From Allobosea sp. Root381 (GTDB lineage Bacteria > Pseudomonadota > Alphaproteobacteria > Rhizobiales > Beijerinckiaceae): a stretch of DNA of 64,000 bases. Positions 56,197 through 63,170 of this stretch are shown piece by piece (position 1 is the stretch's first letter; every line of letters begins with the position of its first letter). The notes below the pieces were generated by a model. It did no database searches and was not told the origin of the DNA. It worked only from the letters and a program-made list of their open reading frames with translations. Made by a program: the position numbers and the translations under genes. The stretch is from positions 141,631 through 205,630 of the forward strand of contig NZ_LMJT01000023.1 of NCBI RefSeq assembly GCF_001429395.1. The letters are read 5' to 3'.

Positions 56197-57636
56197 ATGG
56201 CTGACTACGACATCATCGTCATCGGCTCCGGCCCCGGCGGCTACGTTGCGGCGATCCGTGCAGCGCAGCTCGGTTTCAAGACCGCCATCGTCGAGCGCGA
56301 GCATCTCGCCGGCATCTGCTCGAACTGGGGCTGCATACCGACCAAGGCGCTCCTGCGGTCGGCCGAGATCCTGCATTACGGCCAGCACGCCAAGGATTAC
56401 GGGCTGGTGCTGGAAGGCTCGTTCAAGGCCGATCTGGAAGCCATCGTGAAGCGCTCGCGCGGCATCGCGGCGCGGATGAACAACGGCGTCCAGTTCCTGA
56501 TGAAGAAGAACAAGGTCGACGTGATCTGGGGCGAGGCGGTGCTGACCAAGCCCGGCACGATCAAGGTCGCGCCGACGAAGAAGCCGGCCCAGCAGCCGCA
56601 GGTGCCGCCGCCGAAGACCGCCAAGGGCGAGGGCACCTATACCGCCGACCACATCATGGTCGCGACAGGCGCCCGGCCGCGCGCGCTGCCGGGGCTGGAG
56701 CCGGACGGCAAGCTGATCTGGACCTATTTCGAGGCGATGAAGCCCGAGAAGATGCCGAAGTCCCTGCTCGTCATGGGCTCGGGCGCCATCGGTATCGAAT
56801 TTGCGTCTTTCTACCGGACGATGGGCGTCGAGGTCACCGTGGTCGAGGTGCTGCCGCAGGTCGTCCCGGTCGAGGACGCCGAGATCGGCGCCTTCGCGCG
56901 AAAGGCCTTCGAGAAGCAGGGCATGAAGATCCTGACCGGCGCCAAGGTCACCAAGGTCGAGAAATCGGCGGATTCGATCACCGCCCATATCGAGGATGAG
57001 AAGGGCACCAAGCAGACGATCACCGCCGATCGCATGATCTCGGCCGTCGGCGTCGTCGCCAATGTCGAGAACATCGGTCTCGAGGCGGTCGGTGTGAAGA
57101 CCGATCGCGGCTTCATCGCGATCGACGGGCTCTGCCGCACCAACGTCAAGGGCATCTATGCCATCGGCGACGTCGCCGGCCCGCCGATGCTGGCCCACAA
57201 GGCCGAGCATGAGGGCGTGATCTGCGTCGAGGCCATCAAGGGGCTGCATCCGCACCCGATGGACAAGAACATGATCCCGGGCTGCACCTATTGCCACCCG
57301 CAGATCGCCAGCGTCGGCCTGACCGAGGCCAAGGCGAAGGCGGCGGGCCACGAGCTCAAGGTCGGCCGCTTCCCCTTCGTCGCCAACGGCAAGGCGGTGG
57401 CGCTCGGCGAGGACCAGGGTCTGGCCAAGACGATCTTCGATGCCAAGACTGGCAAGCTGCTGGGCGCCCATCTGGTCGGGCCCGAGGTCACCGAGTTGAT
57501 CCAGGGCTTCGTCGTGGCGATGAACCTCGAGACCACCGAGGAAGAGCTGATGCACACGGTCTTCCCGCATCCCACCCTGTCGGAGGTGATGAAGGAGAGC
57601 GTGCTCGACGCCTATGGCAAGGTTCTGAACGCCTGA
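56197..57636 (+). CDS. lpd: Dihydrolipoamide dehydrogenase (PDH E3)
   Basis: FAD-containing E3 that re-oxidises lipoyl groups, 479 residues. I start at ATG 56197, as GAGGAGG lies six bases upstream. FAD motif GSGPGGYVAAIRAAQLG; redox-active Cys pair in GICSNWGCIPTKALL (a W variant of the usual NVGC); NAD motif MGSGAIGIEFA; C-terminal His-Glu in HTVFPHPTLSE. About residues 127-150 form a Lys/Pro/Gln-rich insertion (PTKKPAQQPQVPPPK) in the FAD domain. Last gene of the pdh operon. Confidence 0.97.
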   Translation: MADYDIIVIGSGPGGYVAAIRAAQLGFKTAIVEREHLAGICSNWGCIPTKALLRSAEILHYGQHAKDYGLVLEGSFKADLEAIVKRSRGIAARMNNGVQFLMKKNKVDVIWGEAVLTKPGTIKVAPTKKPAQQPQVPPPKTAKGEGTYTADHIMVATGARPRALPGLEPDGKLIWTYFEAMKPEKMPKSLLVMGSGAIGIEFASFYRTMGVEVTVVEVLPQVVPVEDAEIGAFARKAFEKQGMKILTGAKVTKVEKSADSITAHIEDEKGTKQTITADRMISAVGVVANVENIGLEAVGVKTDRGFIAIDGLCRTNVKGIYAIGDVAGPPMLAHKAEHEGVICVEAIKGLHPHPMDKNMIPGCTYCHPQIASVGLTEAKAKAAGHELKVGRFPFVANGKAVALGEDQGLAKTIFDAKTGKLLGAHLVGPEVTELIQGFVVAMNLETTEEELMHTVFPHPTLSEVMKESVLDAYGKVLNA

Positions 57637-57727
57637 GGTGGTAAGGGCGCCGGCCATCCTGGGCGTCAAAGCCTAGGGCGATGCTGGGGTGCTGAAAGCG
57701 GAACCTCCCAGGCGCATCGGCGGTTTT

Positions 57728-57749
57728 GCCGGCGCGCATCCGCGCCGGC
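57728..57749 (+). terminator. Hairpin after lpd
   Basis: Perfect 9-bp stem (57728-57736 with 57741-57749, GCCGGCGCG) and CATC loop, followed by TTC. The T tract is minimal, so termination is probable but not certain. It also precedes the ribosome site of the next gene by six bases. Confidence 0.55.
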
Positions 57750-57764
57750 TTCGGGGGAATGACG

Positions 57765-58043
57765 ATGGAAAACTTTGCCGCCACCATGGCTCAGCCGGGC
57801 TACGGCTTCTTCGCCACGATCTTCATCGGCATGCTCGCCGGCTGGATCGCCGAGAAGATCACCTCGTCGGACCATGGTCTCTTCACCAACATGCTTGTCG
57901 GCGTCGCGGGCTCATTTCTGGGCAGCCGCGTGGCGGAACTGCTGGATATCCGGATATTCGGGTTTTGGCGGACGCTCGCGGCCGCGATAGCGGGCGCCGT
58001 CATCGTCATCGTGATCTGGAACGCCGCGCGCGGGCGCAAATGA
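57765..58043 (+). CDS. GlsB/YeaQ/YmgE (transglycosylase-associated) membrane protein
   Basis: A 92-residue membrane protein of the GlsB/YeaQ/YmgE stress family. The start ATG 57765 has GGGGGA six bases upstream; an ATG at 57759 has it abutting and is less likely. Three hydrophobic segments are present (GFFATIFIGMLAGWIAEKI, FTNMLVGVAGSFLGSRV, TLAAAIAGAVIVIVIW), with the conserved G-G pattern of the family. The name is historical; no transglycosylase activity is shown. Confidence 0.9.
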   Translation: MENFAATMAQPGYGFFATIFIGMLAGWIAEKITSSDHGLFTNMLVGVAGSFLGSRVAELLDIRIFGFWRTLAAAIAGAVIVIVIWNAARGRK

Positions 58044-58168
58044 CGTGACCTGAGCCGGACGCATGTCGCGTGCGACGGCAGGGAGCGGCGCCCGAGGTTG
58101 CCCCGCTGCGTCGGGGAGATTAGCTAGAAGCGTGCGGCGGCCCTGGAGCCGCCGCGATGGAAAGACCC

Positions 58169-59176
58169 ATGGCCCTCGTCCTCGATCTGCTCAACCGCGA
58201 CCCGCGCCCCAATGTCGGCAACCCGAAGGCGCAAAGCTCCTCGGCGCCGGCCGAGCTGCGCCATCCCGAGAAGCAGAAGCGACCGGAGAACCCGATCCTG
58301 CGCAAGCCGGACTGGATCCGTGTCAAGGCGCCGGGCTCGCCGAAATGGGCCGAGACCCAGAAGATCGTGAAGGCCGAGAAGCTGGTCACGGTCTGCGAGG
58401 AGGCCGGCTGCCCGAATCTCGGCGAGTGCTGGGAGAAGAAGCACGCCACCTTCATGATCATGGGCGATACCTGCACGCGGGCCTGCGCCTTCTGCAACGT
58501 GAAGACCGGCGTGCCGCAGCCGCTCGACCATGAGGAGCCGCGCAAGATCGCGGATGCCGTCGCCAAGCTCGGCCTCGAGCATGTCGTCATCACCTCGGTC
58601 GACCGCGACGATCTGAAGGACGGCGGCGCCGAGCATTTCGCCCAGGTGATCCGCGCCATCCGCGCCACCTCGCCGAAGACGACGATCGAGATCCTGACGC
58701 CGGACTTCCTGCGCAAGCCCGGAGCGCTCGAGGTGGTGGTCGCGGCCAAGCCCGACGTCTTCAACCACAATCTCGAGACGGTGCCCGGCAAATATCTCAA
58801 GGTGCGTCCCGGCGCGCGCTACTTCCATTCGTTGCGGCTGCTGCAGCGGGTCAAGGAACTCGACCCGGCCATCTTCACCAAGTCGGGCATCATGGTCGGG
58901 CTCGGCGAGGAGCGGAACGAGATCCTGCAGTTGATGGACGACCTGCGCTCGGCGGATGTGGATTTCATCACCATCGGCCAATATCTCGCGCCGTCGCGCA
59001 AGCACCACGCGGTGATCCGCTTCGTCACGCCCGAGGAGTTCAAGGGCTTCGAGCAGATCGCCTATGTGAAGGGCTTCCTGATGGTGTCCTCGACGCCACT
59101 GACCCGCTCCTCGCATCATGCCGGCGAGGATTTCGCGCGGCTGCGTGCGGCGCGGGCCGCAAAGTCCGGCAACTGA
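58169..59176 (+). CDS. lipA: Lipoate synthase
   Basis: Radical SAM enzyme inserting two sulfurs into octanoyl-lipoyl domains. I start at ATG 58169 with GGAAAG upstream (335 residues). The auxiliary cluster motif Cys-x4-Cys-x5-Cys is [12 protein letters not shown], and the radical SAM motif is CTRACAFC. The C-terminal RSSYHA-type serine region is in [16 protein letters not shown]. It makes the cofactor used by the pdhB and pdhC products just upstream, and it needs clusters that the suf genes supply. Confidence 0.98.
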   Translation: MALVLDLLNRDPRPNVGNPKAQSSSAPAELRHPEKQKRPENPILRKPDWIRVKAPGSPKWAETQKIVKAEKLVTVCEEAGCPNLGECWEKKHATFMIMGDTCTRACAFCNVKTGVPQPLDHEEPRKIADAVAKLGLEHVVITSVDRDDLKDGGAEHFAQVIRAIRATSPKTTIEILTPDFLRKPGALEVVVAAKPDVFNHNLETVPGKYLKVRPGARYFHSLRLLQRVKELDPAIFTKSGIMVGLGEERNEILQLMDDLRSADVDFITIGQYLAPSRKHHAVIRFVTPEEFKGFEQIAYVKGFLMVSSTPLTRSSHHAGEDFARLRAARAAKSGN

Positions 59177-59190
59177 GGCCGCTCGCCCGC

Positions 59191-59661
59191 ATGCCGATGT
59201 TCAACAATGCCCGCCGGGTGAAGCACAGCCCTGAGCAGATGTTCGCCCTCGTCGCCGATGTCGAGAAGTACCCACAGTTCCTGCCGCTCTGCGAAGGGCT
59301 GACCGTGCGGCGCAGGACACCGCGCGAGGAGGGCGGCGAGGTGCTGCTGGCGGACATGACGGTCGGCTACAAGGCGATCCGCGAGACCTTCAGCAGCCGC
59401 GTCACGCTCGATCCGAAGAGCCTGAAGATCCTGGTCGAGTATGTCGACGGGCCGTTCCGCTATCTCGAGAACCGCTGGACCTTCAAGGCGCTGCCGGGCG
59501 GCGGCTGCGAGATCGGCTTCTTCATTTCATACGAGTTTGCCAGCCGCATGCTCGGGTTGCTGATGGGAACGATGTTCGACAAAGCCTTCCGCAAGTTCGC
59601 CGAAGCCTTCGAGCGCCGTGCCGACGGCATTTACGGCACGGCGCGGCTGGCAGAGACCTGA
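59191..59661 (+). CDS. COQ10/RatA-like START-domain protein
   Basis: A 156-residue polyketide-cyclase/START-fold protein. It opens with MFNNARRVKHSPEQMFALVADVEKYPQFLPLCEGLTV in successive segments, a signature of the COQ10/RatA family, and continues with ADMTVGYKAIRETFSS. Mitochondrial COQ10 binds ubiquinone to aid respiration; the bacterial homologue RatA was linked to ribosome association, so either is possible. It starts 14 bases after lipA and likely shares its transcript. Confidence 0.9.
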   Translation: MPMFNNARRVKHSPEQMFALVADVEKYPQFLPLCEGLTVRRRTPREEGGEVLLADMTVGYKAIRETFSSRVTLDPKSLKILVEYVDGPFRYLENRWTFKALPGGGCEIGFFISYEFASRMLGLLMGTMFDKAFRKFAEAFERRADGIYGTARLAET

Positions 59662-59702
59662 CGCTCGCGAAAGCATTTGCCCTTCAAGCCGGATCGCGTT
59701 GC

Positions 59703-59798
59703 CGTCATTTGCTGTGCGAGCTCCGTGAAGCAACCATGGGGCTGTAGACCGCTGCCGCCCCTGGATTGCTTCGCCGTTGACGCTCTTCGCAAAGACGG
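59703..59798. repeat. Dispersed ~96-base palindromic repeat, copy 2
   Basis: Diverged relative of the repeat at 33378-33473: CGTCATTTGC...GAAGCAACCA and CTGGATTGCTTCG...CGCAAAGACGG. Same length and inverted-arm order. It lies between the COQ10-like gene and nasT. Confidence 0.7.
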
Positions 59799-59839
59799 CA
59801 AAGGCGTTTCAACGCCACCGTCCAAAGTCGTTCGCGCTT

Positions 59840-59855
59840 TGGCACGCTTCGTGAA
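59840..59855 (+). promoter_or_regulatory. Weak sigma-54-like promoter before nasT
   Basis: TGGCACG-CTTC-GTGAA. The -24 half is perfect against TGGCACG-N4-TTGCA; the -12 GC is GA. The expected start (~59865) would be about 32 bases before the nasT ATG. Listed with reserve because of the -12 mismatch. Confidence 0.35.
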
Positions 59856-59896
59856 TTAGCGCTCCTCAACCCCACACGGGAAAGCGCTTGACCGGC

Positions 59897-60481
59897 ATGG
59901 TGCCAAATCTGCGGATCCTCATCGTCGACGCGAACCAGGTTCGGGCGGCGATCATCGAGGAAGGCCTGCGGGAGGCCGGCTACCAGCAGCTGATCCGCGT
60001 CTCCGCGACGACGGGCCTGGTTGCCGCCATCGAGGCCCATGACCCTGACGTCGTGGTGATCGACCTCGAGGATCCCAGTCGCGACGCGCTGGCCGACATG
60101 TTCCTCGTCAGCAGGCATGTCCGCCGGCCGATCACCATGTTCGTCGACCAGTCGGACTCGGCCTCGATCGAGGCCGCGGTCGAGGCGGGTGTCTCCGCCT
60201 ACATCGTCGACGGGCTGAAGAAGGAGAGGATGAAGGCGATCCTGCAGACCTGCATCAGCCGCTTCAATGCCTTCCGGAAGCTGCGCGAGGAACTCGACGA
60301 GGCCCGCTCGCAGCTTGAGGACCGCAAGACGATCGACCGCGCCAAGGGCATTGTCATGCGGCTGAAAGGTCTCTCCGAAGACGAGGCCTACGCATTGATG
60401 CGCCGTACGGCGATGAACGAGAAGCGCAAGCTCGTCGACATCGCCCGCTCTCTCATCACCGCCGCGGAGATGCTCGAATGA
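59897..60481 (+). CDS. nasT: NasT: ANTAR-domain antitermination response regulator
   Basis: RNA-binding regulator of nitrate assimilation, 194 residues from ATG 59897 (TTG 59888 is an alternative). A receiver-like domain (RILIVDANQVRAAII, VVVIDLEDPSRDALADM, about 5-120) leads through a coiled coil into the C-terminal ANTAR domain (about 135-190: QLEDRKTIDRAKGIVMRLKGLSEDEAYALMRR in segments, with conserved Ala and hydrophobic positions). ANTAR proteins bind paired hexaloop hairpins and prevent termination. Its stop overlaps nasS by four bases (ATGA). Confidence 0.93.
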   Translation: MVPNLRILIVDANQVRAAIIEEGLREAGYQQLIRVSATTGLVAAIEAHDPDVVVIDLEDPSRDALADMFLVSRHVRRPITMFVDQSDSASIEAAVEAGVSAYIVDGLKKERMKAILQTCISRFNAFRKLREELDEARSQLEDRKTIDRAKGIVMRLKGLSEDEAYALMRRTAMNEKRKLVDIARSLITAAEMLE

Positions 60482-61551
60482 CGACGCTGCACCTGCGGGT
60501 CGGCTTCATGCCGCTGGTCGATTGCGCGCTGGTCGTGCTGGCAAAGGACGAGGGCTTCGCCGAAGCCGAAGGGCTCGATCTGGAGCTGGTTCGCGAGGTT
60601 TCATGGTCGAACCTGCGCGACAAGCTGAACGTGCGCCTGTTCGACGCCGCCCATATGCTCGGCCCGGCCGCCATCGCTGCGACGCTGGGCATAGGCGGCG
60701 TCAAAGCCCCCGTGGCGGCGCCACTGGCGCTCAACCGGGATGGCGCCGCGATCACCGTCTCGCTGCGGCGCTTCGAGGAGCTGTCGCGACTGGCCGAGGG
60801 AGACCTGGCCGATACCGCGGTCTCGTGCCGCGCGCTTGCCGCCATGGTCGCGCGCCGCAGGGCTGCCGGCCTGCCGCCGCTGACCTTCGCCGCGGTGTTC
60901 GGCTTCTCGATGCATATCTACATGCTTGCCGAATGGCTGGAGAAAGGGGGGCTCAAGCTCGGAGAGGACATCCGGTTCGAGGTGGTACCGCCTCCCCAGA
61001 CTGTCGAGGCGCTCGCCAGCGGGCGAATCGACGGCTTCTGCGCGGGGGCGCCTTGGAATTCGGCCGCCGTCGCGGCTGGCGTCGGCGCAATGGTCCATGC
61101 CAGCGTCGACCTGCGCCGCAACTGCCATGACAAGGTCCTGGCCTGGCGGGCCGACGATGTGCAGAAGCGCCCGGCCGCCGTCTCCAAGCTTGGCGCCGCG
61201 ATCCTGAAGGCCAGCGCCTGGGCCTGCCGTCCGGAGAATTTTTCGCGCATGGCGCATCACCTCTCCGCGCCGGACCGCCTGGCGCTCCCGGCAGGGCTCA
61301 TCGAGCGCATCCTGCATGGTGATCTGATCCAGGGCGCCGATCGGCCGCCTCGATCGATCGAGCGGTTTATCCGGTTCGACCGGGAGGCCCTGCGCCCCGA
61401 CCCTGATGATGCCGACTGGGTGCTGGCCGGCATGGAACGCGCCGGCCAGATCGTCACGACCGCGCTTATGCGCGACATCGCCCGTGGCGTTTTCCTGCCC
61501 GCCTCTTTCGAGGGCATTCTCGCCGCAAGCGAAGCGGAGATTAAAAACTAG
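60478..61551 (+). CDS. nasS: NasS: nitrate/nitrite sensor, NrtA-like without export signal
   Basis: Cytoplasmic homologue of the nitrate-binding protein NrtA, 357 residues. It starts TTLHLRVGFMPLVDCALVVLA with no signal peptide and keeps the two-lobe pattern (WSNLRDKLNVRLFDAAHMLGP, EVVPPPQTVEALASGRIDGFCAGAPWNSAA in segments). In Paracoccus, Azotobacter and Bradyrhizobium NasS holds NasT inactive until nitrate or nitrite is bound. The start overlaps nasT by four bases, so the pair is made together. Confidence 0.92.
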   Translation: MTTLHLRVGFMPLVDCALVVLAKDEGFAEAEGLDLELVREVSWSNLRDKLNVRLFDAAHMLGPAAIAATLGIGGVKAPVAAPLALNRDGAAITVSLRRFEELSRLAEGDLADTAVSCRALAAMVARRRAAGLPPLTFAAVFGFSMHIYMLAEWLEKGGLKLGEDIRFEVVPPPQTVEALASGRIDGFCAGAPWNSAAVAAGVGAMVHASVDLRRNCHDKVLAWRADDVQKRPAAVSKLGAAILKASAWACRPENFSRMAHHLSAPDRLALPAGLIERILHGDLIQGADRPPRSIERFIRFDREALRPDPDDADWVLAGMERAGQIVTTALMRDIARGVFLPASFEGILAASEAEIKN

Positions 61552-61660
61552 GCATCTGCGCCGAGATTGCGCACTGCAGCAAGATGATTGCGCTCACCGT
61601 CGGATCGTCTCCAACTCGTAATCTGTTGCAATTCAAGGCAAGGCGCGCGCCCGAAGCGAT

Positions 61661-61676
61661 TGGCACAGTCCTTGTA
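61661..61676 (+). promoter_or_regulatory. Sigma-54-like promoter before the nrtA leader
   Basis: TGGCACA-GTCC-TTGTA. It fits TGGCACG-N4-TTGCA except for one base in each half. Start of transcription is predicted near 61687, two bases before the first hexaloop hairpin (61689). Sigma-54 control with NtrC would tie nrtA to nitrogen limitation. Confidence 0.6.
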
Positions 61677-61688
61677 AGGCATTCCGTG

Positions 61689-61785
61689 ACGCGGCCAACG
61701 CTGCCCGCGTGCTCCCCGATCCGGACGATACAGCAACGCCGCTGTCGAATGCGCCTGCCAAGGCGTCTTTCGCGTGGCGTTTTTT
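61689..61785 (+). promoter_or_regulatory. Two-hexaloop ANTAR target and terminator in the nrtA leader
   Basis: Hairpin 1: arms 61689-61696 and 61703-61710 (one C-C mismatch), loop AACGCT. Hairpin 2: arms ACAGC/GCTGT at 61730-61734 and 61741-61745, loop AACGCC. Both six-base loops have A1 and G4, the known ANTAR recognition pattern. They are 19 bases apart. A weaker stem (GCCA..GCG at 61757-61765 with CGC..TGGC at 61771-61778) then leads to six Ts at 61780-61785, terminator-like. GGCGTT after it can also pair with the loop sequence AACGCC. Confidence 0.75.
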
Positions 61786-61838
61786 GCGTTCGGGTCTGGG
61801 TCCAGGCGAGTGGCTTTTCAGTAACCGAGAGGCGATCG

Positions 61839-63167
61839 ATGACGCATACCTCCAAGACCGGGATCAAGGTGGCCGCATCCGCGCCGGCCGCTGCCAGCCG
61901 CCGACACCTCCTGCAATTGTCCGGTGCGGCTGCGCTGCTTGCCGCGGCGAAGGCTGCCTTGCCCTCCGGCGCCTTCGCGCAAGGCGCCGGCCCCGAGGTC
62001 AAGGGCACGCGCCTCGGCTACATCGCACTGACGGACGCCTCGCCGCTGATCATCGCCAAGGAGAAGGGCTTCTACGCCAAGCATGGCCTGCCCGACATGG
62101 ATATTGCCAAGCAGGCGAGCTGGGGCGCGACGCGCGACAACATGGCGCTCGGCTTCAAGGCCAACGGCATCGACGGCGGCCACATCCTGCGACCCAAGAC
62201 GCATCTCTACACCACCGGCAAGGTGATGCAGAACAGCCAGCCTCTGCCGATGTATACGCTGCTCAACCTCAACGAGGACGGGCAGGCGATCTCGGTCTCG
62301 AACGAGTACAAGGACCTCAACGTCCAGAAGGACGCCTCGCCGCTGAAGCAGGCCTTCGAACGCAAGAAGGCCGCCGGCAAGGAACTGACCGCCGCCATGA
62401 CCTTCCCGGGCGGCACCCACGATCTCTGGATCCGCTATTGGCTTGCCGCCGGCGGAATCGATCCCGACACCGATATCAAGGTCATCGTCGTGCCGCCGCC
62501 GCAGATGGTGGCGAACATGAAGGTCGGCAACATGGACTGCTTCTGTGTCGGCGAGCCCTGGAACGAGCAGCTCGTCAACCAGAACATCGGCTACACCGCG
62601 CTGACGACGGGCGAACTCTGGTCACGCCATCCCGAGAAGATCCTCGGCATGCGGGCCGACTTCGTCGATGCCAATCCCAAGGCGACGCAGGCCATCCTGA
62701 TGGCCGTGATGGAAGCTCAGGCATGGGCCGACAAGCGGGAGAACCGCCAGGAGCTTGCCGAGATCGTCGGCAGGCGGCAGTGGTTCAACGTGCCTGTGGG
62801 CGACATCAACAAGCGCCTGCTCGGCGACATCAACTATGGCAACGGCCGCGAGGCGAAGGGCACCGATCTCCAGATGAAGTTCTGGGGCGAGGGCGGTTCA
62901 TCCTCCTATCCCTGGAAGTCGCTCGATACCTGGTTCGTTACCGAGAACATCCGCTGGGGCAAGTTCGAGCCGACGATCGACATCAAGGCGCTGGTCGACA
63001 AGACCAACCGCGCCGACCTCTGGCGGGAGGCCGCCAAGACGCTCGGCGTCACAAACGCGCCGACGGCCGACTCCCGCGGCGTCGAGACCTTCTTCGACGG
63101 CGTGAAGTTCGACCCGGCCGCGCCGCTGGACTACCTCAAGGCCCTCAAGATCAAGCGGGTCGCCTGA
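61839..63167 (+). CDS. nrtA: NrtA-type nitrate/nitrite-binding protein, Tat-exported
   Basis: Periplasmic substrate-binding protein of a nitrate ABC transporter, 442 residues. Start ATG 61839 has GAGAGG seven bases upstream. A Tat signal is clear: SRRHLLQLSGAAALL with the twin Arg, then hydrophobic run to GAFAQ. The mature part begins KGTRLGYIALTDASPLIIAKEK and has GGTHDLWIRYWLAAGGIDPD, MKVGNMDCFCVGEPWNEQL, matching NrtA. It is 287 bases after nasS, behind the leader at 61689-61785. An FAD oxidoreductase follows directly; no permease gene is between. Confidence 0.94.
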   Translation: MTHTSKTGIKVAASAPAAASRRHLLQLSGAAALLAAAKAALPSGAFAQGAGPEVKGTRLGYIALTDASPLIIAKEKGFYAKHGLPDMDIAKQASWGATRDNMALGFKANGIDGGHILRPKTHLYTTGKVMQNSQPLPMYTLLNLNEDGQAISVSNEYKDLNVQKDASPLKQAFERKKAAGKELTAAMTFPGGTHDLWIRYWLAAGGIDPDTDIKVIVVPPPQMVANMKVGNMDCFCVGEPWNEQLVNQNIGYTALTTGELWSRHPEKILGMRADFVDANPKATQAILMAVMEAQAWADKRENRQELAEIVGRRQWFNVPVGDINKRLLGDINYGNGREAKGTDLQMKFWGEGGSSSYPWKSLDTWFVTENIRWGKFEPTIDIKALVDKTNRADLWREAAKTLGVTNAPTADSRGVETFFDGVKFDPAAPLDYLKALKIKRVA

Positions 63168-63170
63168 GCC

